Assembly (NCBI GenBank): GCA_964461815.1
Contig: CAYWVF010000001.1
Location: 1 to 64,000 of the forward strand
DNA from: JAAZBA01 sp964461815
GTDB taxonomy: Bacteria; Bacillota; Clostridia; Oscillospirales; QAMX01
Length of the DNA stretch: 64,000 bases
Reading direction: 5' to 3'
Shown: positions 34,289 to 42,854 of the stretch, piece by piece
Numbering within the stretch: position 1 is the first letter of the stretch
How the letters are laid out: each line of letters opens with the position of its first letter
Notes under the pieces: model-generated
The model's database searches: none
Seen by the model: only the letters and a program-made list of their open reading frames with translations
Told to the model about the DNA's origin: nothing
Position numbers and translations under genes: made by a program

Positions 34289-35296
34289 TTACTTCTCTGC
34301 CTCCAGCATATTCTCAATAAATATCCCATATCCTCTGGTCGGATCGTTTACCAATACATGGGTCACTGCACCGATAAGCTTACCGTTTTGAATAATGGGA
34401 CTGCCGCTCATTCCCTGAACGATGCCGCCTGTTATGGAGATTAGGCCTTTATCCGTTACCTCGATGAGCATGTTACGGTTATCAGAGGCATTTTTATCAT
34501 ATACCTCGGCAATATTTATGTCGTACGCACCGACTGTTTTCCCGTCGATATTTGATAAGATCTGTGCAGGGCCGACAGCGATTTCGGAGGATGCTGCGAT
34601 GGGAATAGACCTGTAGTTTTTTATCATATTGTCGGCACTGAAATCACCGAAAATACCTTCACTGCAATTCTTTTCCACCGTACCTATTTCGTTTTCGGTG
34701 AATGAGCCTTGAAGCTCACCTGGATGACCGGGAGTACCCGGCTTTACATTAATTATTTCAGACTCCACTATAGTGCCATTCGAAAGAGGAAGAAGCGAAT
34801 CACTGCCCGAATCACTTATGCCGTGACCGAGAGCACCGTATTTGCCTGTAGACGGGTCAACATAGGTAAGAGTCCCGATACCGAGAAGACTGTCACGAAT
34901 GAGGATGCCTATACGCGGCTTGCTGTCATTGTCACTCACAGGTGTAACACTCAGATTTATTTCATCTCCGCTTCGTTTTATCTTTATTGTGACAGGGTCG
35001 TTTCCGCTTTTCTCAATTGCGCTTTGAAGCTCTGCTCCCGATGATATCGGATCCGAATTTATGGATACAATAATATCACCGCTTTGAATACCGGCGTCCT
35101 TTGCGGGAGAAAGAGTACTGTCACCCTTTGATACATTGGTCAGACCGACAACGACTACGCCATTTGTTTTGAGCCGTATGCCTGCCGTCTCGCCCATTGG
35201 TATCAGATCAACTGCAAATGCACCTGTTGAGGAGGCGAGGACAAGCAGGATAGACAGAAGTAATATGGGAAATTTGTATATAAATTTGTTTTTCAT
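34289..35296 (-). CDS. spoIVB: SpoIVB-type serine peptidase (S55)
   Basis: About 335 residues. A signal/anchor segment (residues 8-28, ending AFA) leads to a PDZ domain (about 45-120, with DAGIQSGDIIVSINSDPISS) and an S55 protease domain. ALGHGISD near 168 supplies the His and QGMSGSPIIQNG near 298-309 the catalytic Ser. In Bacillus, SpoIVB is secreted by the forespore and triggers SigK activation by cleaving SpoIVFA, so its presence argues for a spore-forming ancestry. The start at ATG 35296 (AAAGGA ten bases upstream) begins the signal peptide; longer reading upstream is not coding-like. A truncated copy of its 3' end lies at 33283. Confidence 0.9.
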   Translation of the reverse strand: MKNKFIYKFPILLLSILLVLASSTGAFAVDLIPMGETAGIRLKTNGVVVVGLTNVSKGDSTLSPAKDAGIQSGDIIVSINSDPISSGAELQSAIEKSGNDPVTIKIKRSGDEINLSVTPVSDNDSKPRIGILIRDSLLGIGTLTYVDPSTGKYGALGHGISDSGSDSLLPLSNGTIVESEIINVKPGTPGHPGELQGSFTENEIGTVEKNCSEGIFGDFSADNMIKNYRSIPIAASSEIAVGPAQILSNIDGKTVGAYDINIAEVYDKNASDNRNMLIEVTDKGLISITGGIVQGMSGSPIIQNGKLIGAVTHVLVNDPTRGYGIFIENMLEAEK

Positions 35297-35441
35297 TTTT
35301 GGATATCCTTTCGGGTAAAGTAGAAGATACATAAGCTGTTCGCTTTTATTGGCACAACCATAATATAACCGAAAGACGACATTTTGAAACGATGCGATTT
35401 TTGTTAATCGGACGTAAATTTTATAATGTTGACAAAAGGTA

Positions 35442-35469
35442 TTGAAAAGCATAAAAAATATGGTATAAT
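35442..35469 (+). promoter_or_regulatory. Promoter of the UDP-ManNAc dehydrogenase gene
   Basis: TTGAAA (35442-35447) and TATAAT (35464-35469) are 16 bases apart and lie about 80 bases before the ATG. A TTGACA at 35429-35434 is too far from this -10. Confidence 0.65.
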
Positions 35470-35546
35470 AATAGATATAATTTCCTTTAAAATTGAGATT
35501 TGATTTATAAGATACAGATAAGCAATAAATAGAATGGAGTAAAGCG

Positions 35547-36752
35547 ATGGAGATCAAAAAAATTACCGTAGTTGGTTTAGGTTATATCGGACTTCCTACA
35601 TCAATAATACTTGCTCAAGCAGGCTACAAGGTCAGCGGATTTGACGTATCTAAGGAAAAAGTGGCAGTACTCAACGGAGGCACTGTGCCGATAAACGAGC
35701 CGGGCTTGCAGGATGAATATGACATGGCAGTGAAAAAGGGAAACATCACATTCACGACTGAGATACAGCCTGCCGACGCTTTTTATATTTGTGTACCGAC
35801 TCCGTTAAACAAGGACGGCGACGAACCGAGAATGGAGAGCCGTTTTGTCAAGAGTGCTGCCGAGCTTGTTGCAAAGGTCATAAAAGCGGGAAACCTTGTT
35901 ATACTCGAATCGTCTGTTGCGCCGCGTACAACGTTTGAGCTTGAAAGCATTATCGCAGAAAAGAGCGGTATAGCAAAGGGCGAGTTTTATATAGCACATT
36001 GTCCTGAACGTGTAATACCGGGAAGTATGCTTCGTGAGCTTCATGAGAATGACAGACTGATCGGCACTGAAACTGTCGAGGCTGCAAATATGGCAAGATC
36101 GATCTATGAGCGTATACTTACAAAGGGCACAGTACGTGTCACAAATATGATCACGGCCGAAATGTCTAAGCTCGTTGAGAACACATATAGAGATGTCAAT
36201 ATTGCATTCGCAAATGAGCTGTCGATAATATGTGATAAGCTTGGAATAGATGTTGATGAATTGATAAGCCTTGCAAACTGCCATCCAAGAGTAAATGTTC
36301 ATACACCGGGAATAGGTGTAGGCGGACACTGTATACCTGTAGTGCCGTGGTTTATATGCGAGCAGTTCCCTGATGACGCCGACCTTATGCGTACAGCCAG
36401 AAGAATAAATGAGCATAAGACAGAGTGGACGGCAGACAAGATAGAGCTTGCAGTGAAGTGCGATAAGTCACGCAGACTTTGCGTGCTCGGTCTTACGTAT
36501 AAGCAGGACACAGACGATCTTCGTGACAGCACATCGGTGATACTTGCTAATATGCTGAGAGAGCGTGGCTACGAGGTAAGAGCGTGTGAGCCGAATGCAC
36601 CGATAGGAAATGTGATGGGCTTTGAAAATATTGCTCTGGATGATGCGCTGGCGAGTGATGATTTCCTTATCATAACGTTAAAACATGCGGAATTTGCGTC
36701 AAATAAGGATAGAATATTGGATAAACCTCATTATTCCGGCGTAAAGTTATAA
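35547..36752 (+). CDS. wecC: UDP-N-acetyl-D-mannosamine dehydrogenase (WecC-like)
   Basis: A 401-residue nucleotide-sugar dehydrogenase that oxidises C6 of UDP-ManNAc (or a close relative) to the uronic acid with two NAD. VVGLGYIGLPTSI near residue 8 is the NAD site, ICVPTP near 88 and ESSVAPRTT near 120 follow, KLVENTYRDVNIAFANE near 210 has the catalytic Lys/Asn, and GVGGHCIPVVPWF near 255 holds the catalytic Cys. Length and the VVPWF ending fit WecC better than UDP-glucose dehydrogenase. GGAG lies seven bases before the ATG. It is monocistronic and outside the polysaccharide operon but could supply it with an acidic sugar. Confidence 0.88.
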   Translation: MEIKKITVVGLGYIGLPTSIILAQAGYKVSGFDVSKEKVAVLNGGTVPINEPGLQDEYDMAVKKGNITFTTEIQPADAFYICVPTPLNKDGDEPRMESRFVKSAAELVAKVIKAGNLVILESSVAPRTTFELESIIAEKSGIAKGEFYIAHCPERVIPGSMLRELHENDRLIGTETVEAANMARSIYERILTKGTVRVTNMITAEMSKLVENTYRDVNIAFANELSIICDKLGIDVDELISLANCHPRVNVHTPGIGVGGHCIPVVPWFICEQFPDDADLMRTARRINEHKTEWTADKIELAVKCDKSRRLCVLGLTYKQDTDDLRDSTSVILANMLRERGYEVRACEPNAPIGNVMGFENIALDDALASDDFLIITLKHAEFASNKDRILDKPHYSGVKL

Positions 36753-36772
36753 AATATTTAATTGAATAAAGA

Positions 36773-36806
36773 GAAAAGGCAGAGATCATGTGATTTCTGC
36801 TTTTTT
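36773..36806 (+). terminator. Terminator of the WecC-like gene
   Basis: Imperfect hairpin with GCAGA (36779-36783) and TCTGC (36796-36800) plus inner ATC/GAT pairs, flanked by AAAA and TTTTTTC. Confidence 0.75.
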
Positions 36807-36863
36807 CTTATTATGACGAGAAGCTCCGAAATGTATTCCTGCTTTTAGTCGTAATAAACGTTA

Positions 36864-36892
36864 TTGACATCACATGTCGAATATGCTATAAT
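36864..36892 (+). promoter_or_regulatory. Consensus promoter of the cobalamin-regulated operon
   Basis: TTGACA (36864-36869) and TATAAT (36887-36892) match consensus fully with a 17-base spacer. Transcription would start near 36899, about 20 bases before the riboswitch P1 stem. Confidence 0.9.
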
Positions 36893-36918
36893 TACGATAG
36901 TTTAATATGGATATCGAA

Positions 36919-37098
36919 GATACGGTTCGAAAAGACAGAGTCTATTAGGTGAAAAAGGGAATCCGGTCGGAATCCGGAACAACCGCCATTACTGTATTTG
37001 ACGAAATGAAAGCACGTTGCCATTGGGCTGAATGCCTGAGAAGGTGTGCTTTTTGCGGATCATTCCGCTTAGTCATGAGTCAGGATACCTGTCGTATC
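36919..37098 (+). ncRNA. Cobalamin (B12) riboswitch
   Basis: The conserved elements of the adenosylcobalamin aptamer occur in order: AGGTGAAAAAGGGAATCCGG near 36947, the GGAATCCGGAAC-AACCGCC segment near 36969-36987 followed by ACTGT, GCCATTGGG near 37019 and the TGAGAAGG near 37037, and the B12-box-like AGTCAGGATACCTG near 37079-37092. GATACG (36919-36924) and CGTATC (37093-37098) close the P1 stem. It is about 180 bases long, the usual size. High B12 should stop expression of the downstream operon through the terminator at 37213. Confidence 0.93.
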
Positions 37099-37212
37099 TT
37101 TTCAGGTTTAACACGATTTGGTGAGAAGAGTGCAGCCGATTTATCCTAAGGGCTTGATGTAGTTTATTTACCGTCGGCTTATTTTGCCGTGCCGTTATGA
37201 TAGATCAGTTGT

Positions 37213-37258
37213 ACTCTTTTGACCTTTTGGCTTGCCTGAGGTTCAAAAGAGTTTTTTT
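37213..37258 (+). terminator. Riboswitch-controlled intrinsic terminator
   Basis: ACTCTTTTGACC (37213-37224) pairs with GGTTCAAAAGAGT (37240-37252), one bulged base, followed by seven T. It lies about 115 bases after the aptamer and before the first gene of the operon. Between them a weaker AGCCGA/TCGGCT pairing (37134-37139 with 37173-37179 region) may form part of an alternative structure; the antiterminator is not obvious to me. Confidence 0.85.
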
Positions 37259-37273
37259 ATTGGAGTGTTTGGC

Positions 37274-37456
37274 GTGACAAATGACAGAAAAAGAGAATGG
37301 GCGATCGAGCAGCTCGTACAAAGATATGATGAGCTGGGACGTTTGCCGAAGAAGGACGATTTTGATGATGTGACAAGGTCACGAATAAAGGCTTTCCTTG
37401 GCCCATGGCCGAGAGCTTTGGAGGCAGCAGGCTTAAAGGAAGTTAAAAAGCAGTGA
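37274..37456 (+). CDS. Small protein with homing-endonuclease-associated repeat
   Basis: A 60-residue protein starting at GTG 37274 with TGGAG eight bases upstream. Its whole length matches the homing endonuclease associated repeat pattern: WAIEQLVQRYDELGRLPKK, then a spacer, then LGPWPRALEAAGL. In HNH proteins such repeats bind DNA, but no nuclease domain is present. It is the first gene after the riboswitch terminator and so should be B12-repressed along with the operon. A regulator or just a leader peptide are both possible; function unknown. Confidence 0.7.
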   Translation: MTNDRKREWAIEQLVQRYDELGRLPKKDDFDDVTRSRIKAFLGPWPRALEAAGLKEVKKQ

Positions 37457-37547
37457 TATTCTGACTGAGAAAGAAGAACGTCCTGAGTAATAAAAATAGC
37501 ACAGGCGAGAGTCTGTTCTATAAATAAAAAAAAGAGGTAGTGTAAAA

Positions 37548-38477
37548 ATGAAAAAGTCCATTGCATTAGTATTGGCTCTTATGCTGATACTATCCACAGT
37601 CAGTCTTACTGCTTTTGCAGTAGATACCGTTGATGTGTATGTAACGATCTCGGATGAAAACGGCAAGCTCGTGCTTACACAGGAAAAGATCACCGTTTCC
37701 GATATTGACGGTGATGATATGCTCACGATAAATGACGCACTGTATGCAGCTCATGAAGCTGAATACGAGGGCGGCGCAGCAGAAGGATATGCAGCCGGAG
37801 AGTCTGCTTACGGACTTTCGCTCAATAAGCTCTGGGGCGTTGAAAACGGCGGAAGCTACGGTTATTATGTAAATAACGCTTCTGCATGGAGCCTTGCTGA
37901 CGTTGTAAATGACGGCGACTATATCACAGCTTTTATCTATACCGATCTGACAGCATGGTCTGACCAGTATACATATTTCGATGCTAACACAGCAACGGCA
38001 GAGGTCGGAAAAGAGATCGCTGTTACACTGTCTGCTGCCGGCTTCGATGCTGAATACAATCCTGTAACACTTCCTGTAGCCGATGCGATCATTACAGTAA
38101 ACGGCGAAGCTACAGAGTATAAGACAGATGCAGAGGGTAAAGCTAATATAGTTATCGATGCAGAGGGTACATACGTTGTAAGTGCTGTTTCCGATACACA
38201 GATACTCGTTCCTGCTGTGTGCATGGTAAGCGTAAGCTCTGTTACAGATAGCGATGAAGCTGCTCCGACAGAGGATGTTGAAGTGCCGACAGAAGAGATA
38301 GAGGAAGCAGCTCCGACAGAAGAGATCGAAGCTCCGACAGAAGAGGCAGAGGAAGCAGTAACAGCTCCGGAGACAGGCGACAGCTCCGCTATGGTATTTT
38401 ACGTTGTACTTATGGTCGCAGCTCTTGTCGGTATAGCAGTAGTTACATTTAAGGCAAGAAAGACATATGAAAAATAA
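37548..38477 (+). CDS. Sortase-anchored DUF4430 (transcobalamin beta-like) surface protein
   Basis: A 309-residue surface protein. Signal peptide 1-24 (ending AFA); a DUF4430/transcobalamin C-terminal-like domain at about 27-140, with TINDALYAA, WGVENGGSYGYYVNN and VNDGDYITAFIY; an Ig-like segment at about 148-222 (ITVNGEATEYKTDAEGKA); a spacer with APTEEIE-like repeats (about 235-270); and a sorting signal APETG at 273-277 followed by a hydrophobic stretch and KARKTYEK. DUF4430 is related to the beta domain that closes over cobalamin in intrinsic factor and transcobalamin. Placement under a B12 riboswitch supports corrinoid binding at the wall. It overlaps the next gene by 11 bases. A class B sortase gene ends the operon. 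Confidence 0.88.
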   Translation: MKKSIALVLALMLILSTVSLTAFAVDTVDVYVTISDENGKLVLTQEKITVSDIDGDDMLTINDALYAAHEAEYEGGAAEGYAAGESAYGLSLNKLWGVENGGSYGYYVNNASAWSLADVVNDGDYITAFIYTDLTAWSDQYTYFDANTATAEVGKEIAVTLSAAGFDAEYNPVTLPVADAIITVNGEATEYKTDAEGKANIVIDAEGTYVVSAVSDTQILVPAVCMVSVSSVTDSDEAAPTEDVEVPTEEIEEAAPTEEIEAPTEEAEEAVTAPETGDSSAMVFYVVLMVAALVGIAVVTFKARKTYEK

Positions 38478-40359
38478 GCTTTTAGCCGGTATTATATGCA
38501 TTGTTACAGTATGTTCTCTTATTGTACACAGTGCTCCGATCTATGCTGAAAGTACGAATACCGTCGGTGAGGCAAACAGCCTTATCGACGGTATCGTGAG
38601 TTTCAAGCTAAGTGAGACGAATAGCAGCTCCGTGCAGGATTGGATAGATGGGTATCTTACGGAAAAGGCAGGGGTGCTTTCGGAGTGGTATATTATAGCA
38701 TTGAGTCAGAACGAAAGCTATGATCTTTCTGATTATCGAGCATCGCTTGAAGCTTACGTATCGAATAATAATGTATCATCTGCTGTGACAAGACAAAAGT
38801 ATGCTCTTGCACTTGCTGCGTCGGGCAGCGTAGACAGCTTCATTGATGAAACACTTGAGGATTCAATAGGTAAGCAGGGGATAATGAGCTGGATATTCGG
38901 ACTACATCTGCTGAATAACGGATATGTGAGCGATTCGGTAAGTAATGATACGGTAAAGAAGACTCTTCTCTCGCTGCAATTGGAGGATGGAGGCTGGGCT
39001 ATCACGGGAAGCGTGAGTGATGTGGATGTAACTGCCATGACGATACAGTCATTAGCTCCTTATTACAACACATCGTCGGAGGTAAAGACTGCGATAGACA
39101 GCGCTCTTTCACTTTTATCTTCACGTCAGCTGGATGATGGCGATTTCTCAAGCTATGGTGTTTCAAATCCTGAAAGCACAGCACAGGTGCTGACTGCGCT
39201 GTCTGCCTTGAATATAGATGCAGCTACTGACAGTCGATTTATAAAAAACAGCAATACTGTCATTGACGGACTGAAAAAATACAGACTCTCCGATGGAAGC
39301 TACAGCCACATATTAAATGAAGCTTCAAATGAGCTTGCTACAGTGCAGACACTGTATTCTCTCGTATCATATATAAGAATGACAGAGGGAAAAAGCGGAC
39401 TTCATATACTTGACAATCGTATATTGCCTGTCGAACTGCCGACAGAGGATGTACATGTTACACCCGATGAGGAAGAAACTGTGAAGATCGATGTGGCTGC
39501 GGATACGACAGATGAGGATACTGTGAAGCAGGAGACTACAGATGAACATAAGGAGAATGACGCTCCGACAAAGCTTGATGATGCTCTGACAGAGCTTGAG
39601 GTAATTGAGAAAGATACGCAGTCGGAAAATACCAAGCAGATAAAAGACGAAGCAGAGAAGGTCGCGGAGAGCACTGAGCAGACGGGAAACGACGAGAATG
39701 TTTCGCAGATACGCAATGATGAGCCTGACGATGCAGCTGAGGCAGAGCAAAGTCAAGACACGTCCGACAAGCATGAGAAAGCTGTAAATTATAAGGCTTT
39801 GATATGTATTTGTGTTGCGATAGCGGCAATTACAACATGTATAGTGCTTTTCGCCATGAAAAAGCGTAACAGAAAAAATTTTATTGCAATTTTCGTCACC
39901 GCGGTTATAATTATAGTTGTAGCTTTATGCGTTGATATCCAGAGTGCCGATTCCTACTACAACAGCGGTTCGATCGACAAGGAAAATGCTGTAGGCACAG
40001 TGACAATGACTATTCGCTGCGATACAATAGTCGGTAGATCAGAGTCAGAATATATTCCGAAAGACGGCGTGATACTCGAGGAGACCGAGTTTTATATTGA
40101 TGAAGACGATACGGTTTATGATATTCTTATTGAAGCGGCTCGAGGATACAGTATACAAATGGAGAACACCGGCAGTGGCGATATGGCATATATAGCAGGT
40201 ATAAATTATCTGTATGAGTTTGATTTCGGAGATCTTTCCGGATGGATGTACTATGTAAACGGCGAAGCACCGTCTGTCGGATGCGATAAATATTTCCTGC
40301 TCGACGGTGATACCGTGGAATGGCTTTATACGTGCGATCTTGGAAACGATCTGAAATAA
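38467..40359 (+). CDS. Intrinsic-factor-like membrane protein (alpha/alpha barrel plus DUF4430)
   Basis: A 630-residue protein with signal peptide (1-27), an alpha/alpha-toroid of the prenyltransferase/cobalamin-binding type (about 35-310) with repeated LQLEDGGWA, RQLDDGDFSSYG and YRLSDGSYSH turns, a long acidic spacer (about 315-437), two transmembrane helices (about 441-461 and 469-488) around a short KKRNRKN cytoplasmic loop, and a C-terminal DUF4430 domain (about 498-628: GWMYYVNGEAPSVG, LLDGDTVEWLYTCDLG). The alpha-barrel plus beta-domain pair is the layout of human intrinsic factor/transcobalamin, here split by a membrane hairpin so that both faces are outside. With the B12 riboswitch and ECF genes it is probably the corrinoid receptor that hands ligand to the S component. 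Confidence 0.88.
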   Translation: MKNKLLAGIICIVTVCSLIVHSAPIYAESTNTVGEANSLIDGIVSFKLSETNSSSVQDWIDGYLTEKAGVLSEWYIIALSQNESYDLSDYRASLEAYVSNNNVSSAVTRQKYALALAASGSVDSFIDETLEDSIGKQGIMSWIFGLHLLNNGYVSDSVSNDTVKKTLLSLQLEDGGWAITGSVSDVDVTAMTIQSLAPYYNTSSEVKTAIDSALSLLSSRQLDDGDFSSYGVSNPESTAQVLTALSALNIDAATDSRFIKNSNTVIDGLKKYRLSDGSYSHILNEASNELATVQTLYSLVSYIRMTEGKSGLHILDNRILPVELPTEDVHVTPDEEETVKIDVAADTTDEDTVKQETTDEHKENDAPTKLDDALTELEVIEKDTQSENTKQIKDEAEKVAESTEQTGNDENVSQIRNDEPDDAAEAEQSQDTSDKHEKAVNYKALICICVAIAAITTCIVLFAMKKRNRKNFIAIFVTAVIIIVVALCVDIQSADSYYNSGSIDKENAVGTVTMTIRCDTIVGRSESEYIPKDGVILEETEFYIDEDDTVYDILIEAARGYSIQMENTGSGDMAYIAGINYLYEFDFGDLSGWMYYVNGEAPSVGCDKYFLLDGDTVEWLYTCDLGNDLK

Positions 40360-40380
40360 TTACAAAAGGAGAAAATAGCA

Positions 40381-41253
40381 ATGGGAGCCTTTGACGAACA
40401 CAATCCTATTTCCGTAGCAGTATATTTTCTTGCGGTAACAGCTGTAGTGATGTTCAGTATGGATCCCATTGTGTTGTTTTTGTCGCTTTTGGGCTCGTTA
40501 CTTCTTTATTTATCGAGAAACAGATCAAAAAATATGCGCTCACACATGTATATGCTCGGACTGTTTTTTGTTATGGCACTTATCAATCCTTTGGTTTCAC
40601 ATAACGGTGTCACTGTACTTTTTGTAATGAACAATAATCCGATCACGCTGGAAGCACTCATATACGGTGTCGCCGCAGCTGCTGTGATAATATCGGTAAT
40701 GTACTGGTTCCGCTCGTTTTCTCAGATAATGACAAGTGATAAGCTGCTCTACATTTTCGGCGCATTTTCACCGAAGCTTGCATTAATACTTTCAATGTCA
40801 CTGCGCTATGTACCGTTATTTAGCACTCAGACAGTGAAGATCAACAGATCACAGACTGCACTTGGTATGTATAAGGATGATAATGTTGTTGACAGCTTTA
40901 GAGGCGGAATGAGAATATTTTCGGTTATGGTATCATGGACACTTGAAAATGGTATAATTACTGCCGACAGCATGACAGCGAGAGGCTACGGAGTAGGCAA
41001 AAGATCACGATTTTCTGTTTTCCACTTTAGGCTGAGTGATATACTGCTTATTATACTGAGCATACTGCTCACAGTGACAACGCTTTTTGGTATGAGCAGT
41101 GCTGAGTTTACGTATTATCCTGCGATAACAATGAGTAAGATCACACTGATGGGACAGATAGGATATATTTCATACGGAATTTTGGTATTGATACCTGTTA
41201 TGATCGAGATAAGGGAGGATATAAGATGGAAATACTTAAGGTCGAGGATCTGA
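40381..41253 (+). CDS. ecfT: ECF transporter transmembrane component EcfT
   Basis: A 290-residue membrane protein with about six hydrophobic segments and the CbiQ/EcfT pattern: LSMSLRYVPLFSTQTVKINRS near 138-158 and the coupling-helix motif TARGYG near 197-202. It couples ATP hydrolysis by the EcfA subunit to the S component. Preceded by AAGGAG, 21 bases after the intrinsic-factor-like gene, and overlapping the ATPase gene by 28 bases. Not a housekeeping group II T by context: it sits with a private A and S component, so this is a group I-like dedicated module. Confidence 0.9.
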   Translation: MGAFDEHNPISVAVYFLAVTAVVMFSMDPIVLFLSLLGSLLLYLSRNRSKNMRSHMYMLGLFFVMALINPLVSHNGVTVLFVMNNNPITLEALIYGVAAAAVIISVMYWFRSFSQIMTSDKLLYIFGAFSPKLALILSMSLRYVPLFSTQTVKINRSQTALGMYKDDNVVDSFRGGMRIFSVMVSWTLENGIITADSMTARGYGVGKRSRFSVFHFRLSDILLIILSILLTVTTLFGMSSAEFTYYPAITMSKITLMGQIGYISYGILVLIPVMIEIREDIRWKYLRSRI

Positions 41254-42848
41254 GCTTTACGTATCCTCTCTGTAAAGAGCCTGCGCTAAAGAATATTTTC
41301 TTTAGCGTAGAAAAAGGGGACTTCGTTGCCGTTTGCGGAGCAACCGGAAGCGGAAAATCCACATTACTTCGGATGCTGAAGCGTGAATTGATACCTTTAG
41401 GAGAACGCACGGGTAAAATATATATTAACGACTGCTCTCAGGATGAGCTGTCCGATACGGAAAGTGCATATTCCATAGGCTACGTAATGCAGAAGCCTGA
41501 GCAGCAAATAGTTACGGATAAAGTATGGCATGAGCTTGCATTCGGACTTGAGAATATGAATGTAGAACAGAATAAAATAGCGAGCCGAGTTGCTGAGATG
41601 GCTGCATACGTTGGTATAGAGGAATGGTATGATAAACGTGTTTCGGAGCTTTCGGGAGGGCAGAAGCAGCTGCTAAACCTTGCCTCGGTTATGGTGATGC
41701 AGCCTGATGTGCTGATACTTGACGAACCGACCGCACAGCTCGACCCTATTGCAGCATCGGATTTTATTGCAACGCTTCGAAAGCTCAATCGAGAGCTTTC
41801 ATTGACAATTATCATAACAGAGCACCGTCTTGAGGAAATAATACCGATCTGCGACAAGCTTCTGGTACTGGAAAAAGGGAGTTTGCTGCATTACGATCCG
41901 CCACGTAATGTCATAGAGCGTCTTAAGAATAGACCTGAGCTGCTTTGTGCCATGCCGTCAGCCTCACAGCTTTACCATGCGGTAAAGGGTACGGGAGCTT
42001 GTCCTTTAGATATACGTGAGGGTAGAGCATTTATAAGTGAATCATTCGAGAATAATATACGAGCTCTTCCATGCGGCGGCTATTCTCATTCCGATGTTCA
42101 GGCTCTCCGATTTTCGGACGTATATTTCAGATACGAGCGTGAATTGCCTGACGTGCTTTGTGGGCTCAGCTTTACAGTTTATGAAAATGAGATATTCTGC
42201 ATTCTAGGAGGTAACGGATCAGGCAAAACCACAGCGTTATCGGTATCAGCTGCATTGTTAAAGCCGTACAGCGGTACGGTAAAGGTATTTGACAAAAAAT
42301 TAAAGGATTATAAGAACCAATCACTATATCGTGGCTGCCTATCAATGCTGCCGCAGGATGTACAGACGGTATTTATGCGAAATACTGTAAGAGAAGAGCT
42401 TGAAAATGTAAAAGTTGATATGCTTCCGTTCGATATCACCGATCTGTATGATAAGCACCCGTATGATCTTTCAGGTGGGGAACAGCAGCTTGTTGCACTT
42501 GCAAAGGTACTGGAGACAAGACCCAGGCTACTGCTCCTGGATGAACCTACCAAGGGACTTGATGCACATATAAAGCTTGAGCTTATCGAGATCATGAAAA
42601 AGCTGAAGCAAAGCGGGATGACGATCGTTGTAGTCACGCATGATGTGGAGTTTGCGTCGCTTTGTGCTGATCGCTGTGCCATGTTTTTCCGTGGAAATGT
42701 AGTATCTGTAGGAACACCTGCCGAATTCTTCTCAGAGAACAGCTTCTATACTACATCTGCAAGCCGTATGACGAGAGGGTATTATGATCGTATTTCTACG
42801 ATAGAGGATGCCGCACGAATATGTATGCTGAATGGAAAAAGGCGGTAG
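41226..42848 (+). CDS. ECF transporter ATPase with two fused ABC domains (EcfA1-A2)
   Basis: A 540-residue protein carrying both nucleotide-binding domains. Domain 1 (about 1-240) has GATGSGKSTLL near 39, LSGGQKQLLNLASVM near 141 and LILDEPTAQLDP; domain 2 (about 295-530) has GGNGSGKTTAL near 330, LSGGEQQLVALAKVL near 417 and LLLDEPTKGLD. The two would form one ATP-sandwich dimer. The start at ATG 41226 is seven bases after GGGAGG, inside the ecfT reading frame. Fusion is less usual than separate EcfA1 and EcfA2. Confidence 0.92.
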   Translation: MEILKVEDLSFTYPLCKEPALKNIFFSVEKGDFVAVCGATGSGKSTLLRMLKRELIPLGERTGKIYINDCSQDELSDTESAYSIGYVMQKPEQQIVTDKVWHELAFGLENMNVEQNKIASRVAEMAAYVGIEEWYDKRVSELSGGQKQLLNLASVMVMQPDVLILDEPTAQLDPIAASDFIATLRKLNRELSLTIIITEHRLEEIIPICDKLLVLEKGSLLHYDPPRNVIERLKNRPELLCAMPSASQLYHAVKGTGACPLDIREGRAFISESFENNIRALPCGGYSHSDVQALRFSDVYFRYERELPDVLCGLSFTVYENEIFCILGGNGSGKTTALSVSAALLKPYSGTVKVFDKKLKDYKNQSLYRGCLSMLPQDVQTVFMRNTVREELENVKVDMLPFDITDLYDKHPYDLSGGEQQLVALAKVLETRPRLLLLDEPTKGLDAHIKLELIEIMKKLKQSGMTIVVVTHDVEFASLCADRCAMFFRGNVVSVGTPAEFFSENSFYTTSASRMTRGYYDRISTIEDAARICMLNGKRR

Positions 42849-42854
42849 CTCAAC

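Noticed and set aside
35297..35557. N-terminal extension of spoIVB
   Set aside because: The signal peptide starts at 35296 with a ribosome site; the extension overlaps the promoter of the divergent gene.
35805..36416. 203-codon open frame on the minus strand
   Set aside because: Antisense shadow of the WecC-like gene, with Cys/Tyr/His-rich nonsense composition.
36949..37149. 66-codon open frame within the leader of the B12 operon
   Set aside because: It runs through the cobalamin aptamer; the RNA motif explains the conservation better than a protein.
37590..38501. 303-codon open frame on the minus strand
   Set aside because: It is antisense to the DUF4430 surface gene, Cys- and Tyr-rich in a way typical of shadow frames, and has no ribosome site or motif.
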